Shown piece after piece: positions 1-6,571 of a DNA stretch of 15,590 bases. The translations under genes and the position numbers were made by a program. The stretch lies in assembly GCA_007136145.1 (NCBI GenBank), contig SLHN01000216.1, positions 1-15,590 of the forward strand, written 5' to 3'. The notes below the pieces were generated by a model, which was not told where the DNA came from, searched no databases, and saw nothing but the letters and a program-made list of their open reading frames with translations. The DNA comes from Thioalkalivibrio sp. (GTDB taxonomy: Bacteria; Pseudomonadota; Gammaproteobacteria; Ectothiorhodospirales; Ectothiorhodospiraceae). Within the stretch, counting starts at the first letter, position 1. Each line of letters begins with the position of its first letter.

Positions 1-165
1 GATCATATGCTTCAGCAAGGTGCTTTTCCCACTTCCGGAGCCTCCAAGAATCACGAAAATCTCGCCGGAGCGCACGCTGAAACCCAGGTTCTGCATGATG
101 ACCATCGAGCCGAAACCCATCGTCAGATCTTCCACACGGATGACCGCTTCTTCCGTCCCGGTCAC
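1..165 (-). CDS. ABC transporter ATP-binding protein, MlaF-like (N-terminal 55 codons only)
   Basis: This is the start of the ATPase subunit that would power the permease encoded just upstream, probably for lipid movement between inner and outer membrane. Only 55 codons are in the window; the gene runs off the left edge. The translation shows a typical ABC N-terminus, with a beta-strand region (AVIRVEDLTMGFG, residues 7-19), then SGEIFVILGGSGSGKSTLLKHM, which contains the Walker A loop GGSGSGKST at residues 41-49. The GTG start at 165 lies two bases after the permease stop codon, with a GGGGAT ribosome binding site inside the end of the permease gene, so the two are almost certainly co-transcribed and coupled. 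The assignment to the MlaF-type family rests on the permease partner; the fragment itself only proves an ABC ATPase. Confidence 0.9.
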   Translation of the reverse strand, partial: MTGTEEAVIRVEDLTMGFGSMVIMQNLGFSVRSGEIFVILGGSGSGKSTLLKHMI

Positions 166-167
166 TG

Positions 168-1310
168 TCAGATCCCCAAGTGGTAGAACAGGACCGCGAA
201 CAGACCATCCACGATCACGATCAGGATGATCGCGCTGACCACGGCGCTGGTCGTAGCCCGACCCACCGCCGCCGCCCCGGTCCCTGTCTGAAGACCTCGC
301 AGACACCCAACGCTCGCAACCAGCAGGCCGAATACTGCTGCCTTGAACAAACCGGAACCAAGATCGCCGATCCCCACCGCGCCACTGACCTGGTTGAAGA
401 AGGCAACCATCGGTATCCCGAAACTCACCATTACCAACGCTGCTCCGAACAACCCAATGAGGTTGGCGTAAAGCGCGAGCAGCGGCGCAACGAACACCCC
501 GGCCAGGATCTTCGGAACCACTAAAAAGCGCACAGGGTCGAGACCCATGGTCGTCAGGGCATTGACCTCCTCGTTGACCTTCATGGTCCCGATCTCGGCA
601 GCAAACGCCGCTCCGGAACGCCCGGCAAGCAGAATCGCCATCATCAACGGACCCAGCTCCCGAAACAGCGAGATGGCCACCAGGTCCGCCACGAAGATTT
701 CGGCGCCGAACTGCCGCATCGCGATTGCCGACTGGAATGCCAGGATCACTCCGAGCAGGAACGCGATCAGCGACACGATTGGCAGTGCCCGGAAGCCGGC
801 AGCTTCCGCCACCCTCAGCGTGTCTCCCCAACGTACCCGGCGCGGGTATCTGATCGCCAGCAACAACGCTTGCGTGTAGGCTCCGATGAAAGCGATCTGG
901 GCAAAGATCTCGTGGCCCACGTCAGCCACACTGTGACGTAACCGCTGAGTCCAGGGCTCGTGTTGTGGCGGTCGCGCGGAAACCACGCCATCGGCATCCC
1001 GGTAGGGCTGGAGGTGCCCCTCGATGGCGTTCGTCATACCCCTCATTCGTACCGTAGCATCCTGTTTCGCCAATTCCAGTTCGAGGCTGTGCAGCAACGC
1101 GGCTCCGGCACCGTCACAGTAGGCTACGTCCGAGAGATCGAGAACCAGTTCACCGTCAATCCGCGTTCGCCCGGCCAACGCAAGCACCGCCGTCCACACC
1201 GGTCCCACGGTGTATGCGTCCATCCGGCCGGCGAACACCAGGCGTTGCGGGGGCCCGGCTTCGACCCGGTACTGTAGTTCAGGAAGCATGGCACACTCGT
1301 GATCAACCAT
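168..1310 (-). CDS. MlaE-family ABC transporter permease with fused N-terminal STAS domain
   Basis: This is the membrane subunit of an MCE/Mla-type lipid ABC transporter, 380 residues. The first ~115 residues form a STAS domain (strands LVFAGRMDAYTVG at 24-36 and ELVLDLSDVAYCDGAGAALL at 54-73), the same fold as the separate MlaB protein. The MlaE permease domain follows from about residue 125 to the end, with membrane helices near 173-195, 205-235, 265-300, 320-340 and 355-378. The family signature lies at 216-263 (FRELGPLMMAILLAGRSG, then AEIGTMKVNEEVNALTTMGLDP). E. coli splits these functions into MlaB and MlaE; STAS-MlaE fusions are known in other proteobacteria. The start could be ATG 1310 or ATG 1289; neither has a strong ribosome binding site. 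The ATPase gene follows two bases after the stop. Solute-binding MCE and lipoprotein subunits are expected beyond the left edge. The STAS loop reads D66-G67-A68-G69, lacking the serine or threonine found at this site in many STAS proteins. Confidence 0.93.
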   Translation of the reverse strand: MVDHECAMLPELQYRVEAGPPQRLVFAGRMDAYTVGPVWTAVLALAGRTRIDGELVLDLSDVAYCDGAGAALLHSLELELAKQDATVRMRGMTNAIEGHLQPYRDADGVVSARPPQHEPWTQRLRHSVADVGHEIFAQIAFIGAYTQALLLAIRYPRRVRWGDTLRVAEAAGFRALPIVSLIAFLLGVILAFQSAIAMRQFGAEIFVADLVAISLFRELGPLMMAILLAGRSGAAFAAEIGTMKVNEEVNALTTMGLDPVRFLVVPKILAGVFVAPLLALYANLIGLFGAALVMVSFGIPMVAFFNQVSGAVGIGDLGSGLFKAAVFGLLVASVGCLRGLQTGTGAAAVGRATTSAVVSAIILIVIVDGLFAVLFYHLGI

Positions 1311-1422
1311 GACTGGCGCCTGCGAAGAGGTTCATGCCTGTGGTGAAGGTCCATAATGTAGCCGGCTCGACACGGCATACAGGAACCCCTGCGGAAATTG
1401 AGACTCAACAGAATGCTGGCAC

Positions 1423-1427
1423 AAGGA
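1423..1427 (+). promoter_or_regulatory. Ribosome binding site of the moxR gene
   Basis: AAGGA lies 6 bases before the ATG at 1434. It supports that start over any later one. Upstream, in the 123-base divergent gap to the permease gene, there is an 11-base palindrome (TTGAG-A-CTCAA, 1398-1408), but I see no convincing -35/-10 pair. Confidence 0.7.
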
Positions 1428-1433
1428 TAACGC

Positions 1434-2366
1434 ATGAACACCCCCGCGCACCGAATGGATCATCCGGACCTCATCCGTGTCGAAGAGGCCTTGAACGGGA
1501 TTCTTCTCGGCAAACCCACCGCGGTGCGCCTGTCGTTGGTGTGCCTCCTCGCGAACGGACATCTGCTGATCGAGGATCGGCCAGGGGTGGGCAAGACCAC
1601 ATTGGCTCATGCCCTGGGCCAGGTGCTTGGCCTCGATTATCGCCGCATCCAATTTACCAGCGACTTGCTCCCGAGTGATGTGCTCGGTGTATCCGTGTTC
1701 GAACAGTCGCGATCACGCTTCGAGTTCCATCCCGGTCCGATCTTTACACAAGTGCTTCTCGCTGACGAGATCAACCGTGCCCCGCCGAAGACCCAGAGCG
1801 CGTTGCTGGAGGCGATGCAGGAACAGCAGGTGAGCGTGGACGGTCAGACCTACCCGCTTCCGGAACCGTTTTTCGTCATCGCGACCCAGAATCCTGCGGA
1901 CCAGATCGGCACGCATCCACTGCCGGAATCCCAACTGGACCGTTTCCTGATGTGCATCGAGCTTGGCTTCCCCGAGGCAGACGCCGAGCGCGCGCTGCTC
2001 GAAGGCGGCGGCCAGCTCGGGACATCGGCGCCAGCGAGGGCCCAAATCGTTCCCGAAGAACTGATGGAATGGCAGCGTGCGGTTGCGACGGTCGTGACCC
2101 GGCCCGCCCTGCTCGACTACGTCCAGGCGCTGCTGCGCGCCAGCCGGGATCCAGCGCTGTTTCGAAGCGGCCTCTCGCCCAGGGCCGGCCTGGGCCTGCT
2201 GCAGGCCGCCAAGGCCCACGCCCTGATCGACGGTCGCGGCTTCTCGACTCCGGACGATGTACGCGCGGTCCTGCCATCGGTCGCCAGACACCGGGTGGTT
2301 GCCCTAGAATCCCAGCCACATGCGGAGACCACCGCGCGGCTACTGGAATGCGTCTCGGGAAATTGA
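1434..2366 (+). CDS. MoxR-family AAA+ ATPase
   Basis: This is a cytoplasmic AAA+ ATPase of the MoxR family, 310 residues, the usual length. Such proteins act as chaperone-like ATPases that mature or activate partner proteins. Visible motifs are Walker A (RPGVGKTT, residues 49-56, Lys54), Walker B (VLLADEINR, 107-115, Asp111 and Glu112), the family stretch RAPPKTQSALLEAMQEQQV (115-133), sensor 1 (FFVIATQNP, 146-154), and an arginine-finger region (ESQLDRF, 165-171). The C-terminal lid domain carries RAGLGLLQAAKAHALIDGR. The ATG has an AAGGA ribosome binding site. It is the first gene of a three-gene unit: the DUF58 gene starts 19 bases before this stop codon, and a transglutaminase gene follows. 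MoxR, DUF58 and transglutaminase genes occur together widely in bacteria, but the physiological target of the set is not settled. No gene for a VWA-domain partner is present here. Confidence 0.96.
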   Translation: MNTPAHRMDHPDLIRVEEALNGILLGKPTAVRLSLVCLLANGHLLIEDRPGVGKTTLAHALGQVLGLDYRRIQFTSDLLPSDVLGVSVFEQSRSRFEFHPGPIFTQVLLADEINRAPPKTQSALLEAMQEQQVSVDGQTYPLPEPFFVIATQNPADQIGTHPLPESQLDRFLMCIELGFPEADAERALLEGGGQLGTSAPARAQIVPEELMEWQRAVATVVTRPALLDYVQALLRASRDPALFRSGLSPRAGLGLLQAAKAHALIDGRGFSTPDDVRAVLPSVARHRVVALESQPHAETTARLLECVSGN

Positions 2367-3370
2367 CCTCAACCGATGGCAACCGGACCCGATCGCCCTG
2401 GTGGACAGGGCTGCGCGAGGACTTCATACGCTGGGTCACACGCAGGCACCGCGCCGACGGCCGGCAGGCACGAATCACACGCGACCGCGCCTATATACTG
2501 CCGACCCGACAGGGCTACATGCTCCTCGCCATTCTGCTGGCAATGCTCCTCGGGTCGATCAATTATTCCAACAACATGGCGTTTCTGCTGACTTTTCTCC
2601 TCGTTGGGATCGGTCATAACGCGATGTGGTACACCCATCGAAACCTGCTGGGCCTGAGCATTACCACCCTCCCGGTTCAACCGGTCTTTGCCGGTACGCG
2701 GCCGCAACTGCGTTTGCGCCTCGAGGACACCGATCGCCGCGCCCGCGAAGCGCTATTGGTGACCATCGGCGACCGCGGCAGCCAGCCCGCGTTCGTCGAA
2801 CCCGGCCAATCCGCCGACGTTACCGTGGCGTTGGAGCGACTTCCCCGGGGTATCCATCATCCGCGCCGGCAACGCTTGGCGACGAGGTATCCGCTGGGTT
2901 TGCTCGAAGCCTGGACCTGGCTGACCCTGGATACCGAAATCCTCGTCTATCCCGCGCCCATTGCGGCCCGCGACACCCCACTCGCGGCCGAGGAAAAGCA
3001 CGGGGGCCAGGTCGCCCACTTCAGGAGTCTGGAAGGATCCCCGGACGAGATTCGCGAATACCGTCCAGGCGATGCACCCAACCGGATCGCATGGAAGGCA
3101 GTCGCGCGCAGCGGTCGGCTGTTCGTACGGGACTCGACGAGCGGTGCGGGCACACCAGCCTGGCTGGATTGGGATCACGTCCAGGGAACAGATCCGGAGT
3201 TTCGTCTTGGGGTGCTCTGCCACCTTGTACTGAAGGCTCACGCATCGGGACAGCCCTTCGGGTTGCGGCTGCCGGGCCACCGACTCGGGCCGAACCGTGG
3301 TCTCGAGCATCGGGACCGCTGCCTGCGAGCCTTGGCGACGTTCGGCCTTCCGGAACGCGGAACATCATGA
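2348..3370 (+). CDS. DUF58 domain-containing protein
   Basis: The protein has 340 residues and is membrane-anchored. A basic N-terminal region (1-55) is followed by two hydrophobic segments (about 57-71 and 77-93), then a beta-rich stretch and the DUF58 domain. The DUF58 signature is at 236-262 (REYRPGDAPNRIAWK, then LFVRD). The domain is distantly related to VWA-like folds; its biochemical role is unknown. The ATG at 2348 overlaps the end of moxR by 19 bases and has only a weak ribosome binding site, so translation is probably coupled to moxR. The frame stays open far upstream inside moxR, but that part does not look like a real protein and the moxR frame is clearly coding there. The stop overlaps the next start as ATGA. 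By context it is a partner of the MoxR ATPase and of the membrane transglutaminase. Confidence 0.92.
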   Translation: MRLGKLTSTDGNRTRSPWWTGLREDFIRWVTRRHRADGRQARITRDRAYILPTRQGYMLLAILLAMLLGSINYSNNMAFLLTFLLVGIGHNAMWYTHRNLLGLSITTLPVQPVFAGTRPQLRLRLEDTDRRAREALLVTIGDRGSQPAFVEPGQSADVTVALERLPRGIHHPRRQRLATRYPLGLLEAWTWLTLDTEILVYPAPIAARDTPLAAEEKHGGQVAHFRSLEGSPDEIREYRPGDAPNRIAWKAVARSGRLFVRDSTSGAGTPAWLDWDHVQGTDPEFRLGVLCHLVLKAHASGQPFGLRLPGHRLGPNRGLEHRDRCLRALATFGLPERGTS

Positions 3371-5427
3371 TCCGCTTCACTCGCGGGGGACAACGATCGC
3401 AGGATCTGCCTGGCGTATGGTTGCTTCTGGTCGCGATGCCGGTCGCCGCCCTGCCCCACGCCTGGGAGCAACCGCCTTGGGTTATCGCTGTCTTCCTGGG
3501 CACCTGGTTGTGGCGGGTTCTGATTCATGCCAGCCGAGCACGATTCCCGGCAAGCTGGCTACTCGTCGCACTGGTGTTCGCTGGCGCAGGGCTGACCGTT
3601 GTGGAATACGGCACGGTTTTCGGACAGCAGGCAGGCACGGCCCTGCTGCTGGTCATGGTTGCGTTGAAACTCCTTGAGATCCAGAGCCAACGAGACGTCG
3701 TAGTCGCCCTGTTCCTTGCCTATTTCGTGGTTGTAACAACCTACTTCTTCAACCAATCGATCGCCATTGCAGCTTATTCGCTGCTGTCGATATGGCTGAT
3801 CACCGCTGCGTTGATCCAGGTACATGCGGGACGCAAGCTTCCGGTCTCGCGGCTGGCTCGTTCATCCGCCGCGATGTTGATCCATGCTCTCCCGATCATG
3901 CTCATCCTGTTCGTGATCTTTCCCCGGGGGCCAGGTCCGATCTGGGGAAGTCCCGAACAGGATCAGACCGGGCAGACCGGTCTATCCGATCGACTGGAAC
4001 CGGGAGACATCGCCCGATTGCTGGAAAACGATGCCACCGCGCTGCGGGTCCGGTTCGATGGCCCGCCTCCGGCATCGAGCCAGCAGTACTGGCGAGCGAT
4101 GGTCATGACCGACTTCGATGGCCGGGGCTGGCGGGTGGACCGCAACCGGCCGGAGATCTCGCTCGATGCCGAGACTGCCGCCGAAGTACGGTATACGGCA
4201 ACACTCGAATCCACGCGGGCGCATTACCTCCCGATGCTCGAATTCCCGGTCGAGATACCCGACCATGCCAGTCTGCTCGACAACTTTCAGGTGATCCAGC
4301 GCCAGAGGATTGTCGATCGTCTCCAGTATTCCGGCGGCGCGCGACTCGTGCCACCGGGAACGCCATCTCTGTCAACAGCGGATCGAGCACGGGCGTTGGC
4401 ACTGCCCTCCGGGGCCGCGCCACGGGCTCGAACGCAGGCCGGTCTCTGGCGTGCGATCCATGGAGATGACGACCATGCCATCGTTCGCGAGGCGCTCGAA
4501 CATTTTTCAGAAGAACCTTTCCGCTACACCCTGAGGCCACCACGCCTGACCGGTGACTACACTGATGCGTTCCTTTTCGAGACGAACGCGGGCTACTGCG
4601 AGCATTACGCTTCAACCTTTGCAGTACTGATGCGAGCCGCCGGGATTCCCGCACGGGTCATTGTCGGGTATCAGGGTGGACATTGGATGGATGCGGGAAA
4701 CTATCTCCGCCTCCGGCAGGCGGACGCACACGCCTGGACCGAGGTCTGGCTGGGGGAAGCAGGTTGGACGCGAGTGGATCCGACCGCCGCTATTGCACCC
4801 GAACGCATCGAAACTGGCTTGAGCGGCTGGGTGGGCGACGATGCCGATGCACCTGCTTTCCTGCGCCGGTCGGGTCTGTCATGGAGCGTGCAATGGCGCC
4901 TTCGCGCTTCGGATTGGCATGACATGCTCACGTTCCGCTGGGAGAGCCTCGTGCTGGCTTTCGGTCCGGAACGCCAGCGCGAACTGTTCGCCCGCTTCGG
5001 TTTGGACGCTACCGATTGGCGCAGCATTCTCATCGCGTTGGGAGTCGCGTTTGGCGGTTTGGCCATATTGGCTGCCCTCGTGGTCCTATGGAGACGCCCG
5101 CCGGATCAGCGCGACCGCGCACAACGCGCATTGGACCAACTATCCAAGCGGCTGCGCACCGTGAACCTCGCACGAGCACCCCACGAAACGATGGACGTGT
5201 ACGCTGCTCGTGTACGCGCCGCCCAGCCTCACCTTGCAGCATCGCTGCGGGAGTTTTCCCAAGCCTACACACACCTGAGATTTGCCGACCTCGACGCCGA
5301 CGAATACGAACGGTACCGGAGCCAGATCGCCCGAGCCCTCCACGAAGTCAACACGCGAACTGGGCAGAAATCGCTGATTGGCGTGAAAGGCGAGAGGCAA
5401 AAGTGCCTCCGGGCAAGCGACGTTTGA
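3367..5427 (+). CDS. tgpA: TgpA-like membrane transglutaminase (DUF3488, transglutaminase core, DUF4129)
   Basis: This is a 686-residue inner-membrane protein of the TgpA family, known in Pseudomonas aeruginosa as a protein of about 670 residues with a periplasmic transglutaminase domain. Domain order: an N-terminal membrane block (DUF3488, residues 15-188, five to six helices ending near LPIMLILFVIFPRGPGP), a periplasmic part with the transglutaminase core, one C-terminal helix at about 552-574 (ILIALGVAFGGLAILAALVVL), and a cytoplasmic DUF4129-like tail (575-670). The catalytic triad is complete: Cys411 in GYCEHYAS, His455 in ADAHAWTEVW, and Asp471 in RVDPTAA. The start ATG at 3367 forms an ATGA overlap with the DUF58 stop, so translation is probably coupled. 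It is the last gene of the unit. The physiological substrate is unknown; a periplasmic protease or cross-linking activity is inferred from the fold. Confidence 0.94.
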   Translation: MIRFTRGGQRSQDLPGVWLLLVAMPVAALPHAWEQPPWVIAVFLGTWLWRVLIHASRARFPASWLLVALVFAGAGLTVVEYGTVFGQQAGTALLLVMVALKLLEIQSQRDVVVALFLAYFVVVTTYFFNQSIAIAAYSLLSIWLITAALIQVHAGRKLPVSRLARSSAAMLIHALPIMLILFVIFPRGPGPIWGSPEQDQTGQTGLSDRLEPGDIARLLENDATALRVRFDGPPPASSQQYWRAMVMTDFDGRGWRVDRNRPEISLDAETAAEVRYTATLESTRAHYLPMLEFPVEIPDHASLLDNFQVIQRQRIVDRLQYSGGARLVPPGTPSLSTADRARALALPSGAAPRARTQAGLWRAIHGDDDHAIVREALEHFSEEPFRYTLRPPRLTGDYTDAFLFETNAGYCEHYASTFAVLMRAAGIPARVIVGYQGGHWMDAGNYLRLRQADAHAWTEVWLGEAGWTRVDPTAAIAPERIETGLSGWVGDDADAPAFLRRSGLSWSVQWRLRASDWHDMLTFRWESLVLAFGPERQRELFARFGLDATDWRSILIALGVAFGGLAILAALVVLWRRPPDQRDRAQRALDQLSKRLRTVNLARAPHETMDVYAARVRAAQPHLAASLREFSQAYTHLRFADLDADEYERYRSQIARALHEVNTRTGQKSLIGVKGERQKCLRASDV

Positions 5428-5731
5428 AGGTACAGACCTGACCGCATCCAGAACCACGCTGGTGGAGTATTGTCAGCGTGAACGAACCCGCGTAGGTCGC
5501 CATGAGGCGCAGCTGAACCGCTCGGACTCCACGCCAGTCTTGGTCTCCCGGCCCCCCCCAGGCCTCAAACGGCGCAATTCGCTTCGCTCATTGACACCCT
5601 GTGCTTGATCATTTCATGGCTCGGGGTAGCGGGCTGGGCAATTAAAGTCGGGAACCGACGTCGGGGCCTCGGCCCCGACGTCCGCCGAGCGTTGATTCCT
5701 GACAAGCCTTGATGACCTGCCAAGGAGTCAA
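5428..5731. other. Convergent intergenic spacer between tgpA and iscR
   Basis: This 304-base stretch separates the ends of two convergent genes. I find no credible coding frame. It contains a C-run (5552-5559 region), a perfect 26-base palindrome (5657-5682), and a weaker stem just after the iscR stop (TTGATTCCT at 5692-5700 with AGGAGTCAA at 5723-5731, one G-T pair). No thymine tract typical of an intrinsic terminator follows these stems on either strand. Confidence 0.6.
5657..5682. terminator. Candidate bidirectional terminator: perfect 12-bp inverted repeat
   Basis: GACGTCGGGGCC, a two-base spacer TC, then GGCCCCGACGTC form an exact inverted repeat between two convergent genes. This is where a shared terminator is expected. 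A T-tract is missing on the plus strand (CGCCGAGC follows); on the minus strand a weak one follows after some distance (GACTTTAATT). A protein-binding palindrome or a repetitive extragenic element is an alternative. Confidence 0.45.
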
Positions 5732-6208
5732 TCAGGCAGCGTCGTGCTGGAAAATGAAATGGTGCCTTGCACGCCGCTCATCCTGACGCCGGGCAATCTT
5801 CTGAACCTCGGGCCGATTGGCGAACTGCGCAAGGGTAATACCGTCCAAGAAATCATGCATTTGCTGGCTCAGGTCATCCCACAGCTCGTGGGTCAGACAG
5901 CGTTCGCCCTGCTGACAGTCCTTCTGCCCCTTGCATCGCGTCACGTCCACGGATTCGTCCACCGCCATGATGATGTTGGCGATGCTGATTTCATCCGCCC
6001 TCTTCGCAAGGCGATATCCACCCCCTGGTCCGCGCACACCCTCGACGAGGCTGGCCTTGCGCAGTTTTGCGAACAGCTGTTCGAGATACGACAGGGAGAT
6101 TCCCTGGCAATGAGAAATATCCGCCAGCGTAACCGGCCCGATGCGATCGTGAATAGCCAGATCCATCATTGCCGTAACCGCGTAGCGGCCTTTAGTTGAC
6201 AACTTCAT
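5732..6208 (-). CDS. iscR: Fe-S cluster-sensing transcriptional regulator IscR (Rrf2 family)
   Basis: This is a 158-residue cytoplasmic winged-helix regulator. It begins MKLSTKGRYAVTAMMDLA as IscR proteins do, carries the DNA-recognition region (VTLADISHCQGISLSYLEQLFAKLRKASLVEG, spanning 26-57) and the glycine-rich wing GVRGPGGGYRLAK. The cluster ligands are all present at the same positions as in E. coli IscR: Cys92, Cys98, Cys104 and His107, so it should sense a [2Fe-2S] cluster and repress or activate accordingly. The start ATG 6208 is fixed by GGAGG eight bases upstream and by family alignment; the frame stays open further upstream to about 6550, but that part resembles no protein. In most gammaproteobacteria iscR heads the isc operon. 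Here it is alone: downstream is the tgpA gene on the other strand. Its targets, perhaps including a distant isc or suf operon, cannot be seen. Confidence 0.95.
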   Translation of the reverse strand: MKLSTKGRYAVTAMMDLAIHDRIGPVTLADISHCQGISLSYLEQLFAKLRKASLVEGVRGPGGGYRLAKRADEISIANIIMAVDESVDVTRCKGQKDCQQGERCLTHELWDDLSQQMHDFLDGITLAQFANRPEVQKIARRQDERRARHHFIFQHDAA

Positions 6209-6216
6209 ATACGTCG

Positions 6217-6221
6217 CCTCC
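6217..6221 (-). promoter_or_regulatory. Ribosome binding site of iscR
   Basis: GGAGG on the minus strand, eight bases before ATG 6208. It is the strongest ribosome binding site in this part of the window and decides the start against in-frame upstream ATG codons such as those at 6311-6316. Confidence 0.85.
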
Positions 6222-6265
6222 GGGAATTGCTGCTTCAGGTGTGAAAGGCCTTCCTTTCCCGCCAA

Positions 6266-6311
6266 GGAATCCATTCCAGCTTTCTTGACTGATCTGCTCA
6301 GGAATAATTCC
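6266..6311. promoter_or_regulatory. Pair of GGAAT-type palindromes in the iscR leader (possible operators)
   Basis: GGAAT-CC-ATTCC (6266-6277) and GGAAT-A-ATTCC (6301-6311) share the same half-sites and start 35 bases apart, just downstream of the candidate iscR promoter. They do not match the known IscR consensus by eye, so the binding protein, if any, is unknown. Confidence 0.3.
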
Positions 6312-6325
6312 ATCATTCTGTAATA

Positions 6326-6354
6326 CGAATACCTAAAAACCTTACCATATGCAA
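6326..6354 (-). promoter_or_regulatory. Candidate sigma-70 promoter of iscR
   Basis: On the minus strand TTGCAT (6354-6349) and TATTCG (6331-6326) are separated by 17 bases, inside an AT-rich stretch. Transcription would start near 6319, giving a leader of about 110 bases. The -10 box is a moderate match only. Confidence 0.45.
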
Positions 6355-6416
6355 TGCCTTTTTGCCCGAAGGAACATCTGGCACCCTGTCGGACATGGGG
6401 CAGCAGCAGATTGCGT

Positions 6417-6526
6417 GGAAGAACGATGGCGGTTCTTCCTGATTTCGGGGCGCATGGTGTTTCCATGCAACGAGCGATCAGGAACAGGGGTTTCCGCTCC
6501 GGTGGCAGGGCGGAAAGAACAACCCC
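6417..6526. repeat. Cluster of nested and overlapping inverted repeats
   Basis: Four stems lie within 110 bases. Stem A: GGAAGAAC (6417-6424) with GTTCTTCC (6432-6439), seven-base loop. Stem B: TTCCTGAT (6436-6443) with ATCAGGAA (6477-6484), which encloses stem C: GCATGG (6452-6457) with CCATGC (6463-6468). Stem D: GGGG plus TTTCCGC (6487-6497) with GCGGAAA (6510-6516) and CCCC (6523-6526), with a six-base bulge. A and B share 6436-6439 and cannot form together. The region starts 46 bases after the L,D-transpeptidase stop, so part of it may end that transcript; a small RNA or leader element is possible. The stems are exact; the function is a guess. Confidence 0.5.
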
Positions 6527-6571
6527 TGAGCACCTGGCCGAGGTAAACAATATTTCATATTTTCAATAGGT

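Larger units (their letters stand above)
6209..6571. other. Intergenic region upstream of iscR, with promoter and inverted repeats
   Basis: This 363-base region lies between the L,D-transpeptidase stop and the iscR start. It is richer in A and T than the genes around it, especially at 6300-6350 and 6545-6571. It holds the likely iscR promoter (6326-6354), two small palindromes between promoter and gene, and a dense set of inverted repeats at 6417-6526. I see no coding potential. A match to the E. coli type 1 IscR site could not be recognised by eye. Confidence 0.6.

Noticed and set aside
1952..2347. A longer DUF58 protein starting inside moxR
   Set aside because: The extra residues are low-complexity Arg/Pro/Gly sequence and overlap the conserved MoxR C-terminal domain.
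2626..3366. An N-terminal extension of the transglutaminase reaching back through the DUF58 gene
   Set aside because: The extension is Arg-, Pro- and Gly-rich without family features, while the DUF58 frame is clearly coding there and the ATGA overlap at 3367 gives a natural start.
6209..6550. An N-terminal extension of IscR
   Set aside because: IscR homologues begin at MKLSTKGRY, a GGAGG site precedes that ATG, and the upstream frame runs through a promoter and inverted repeats.
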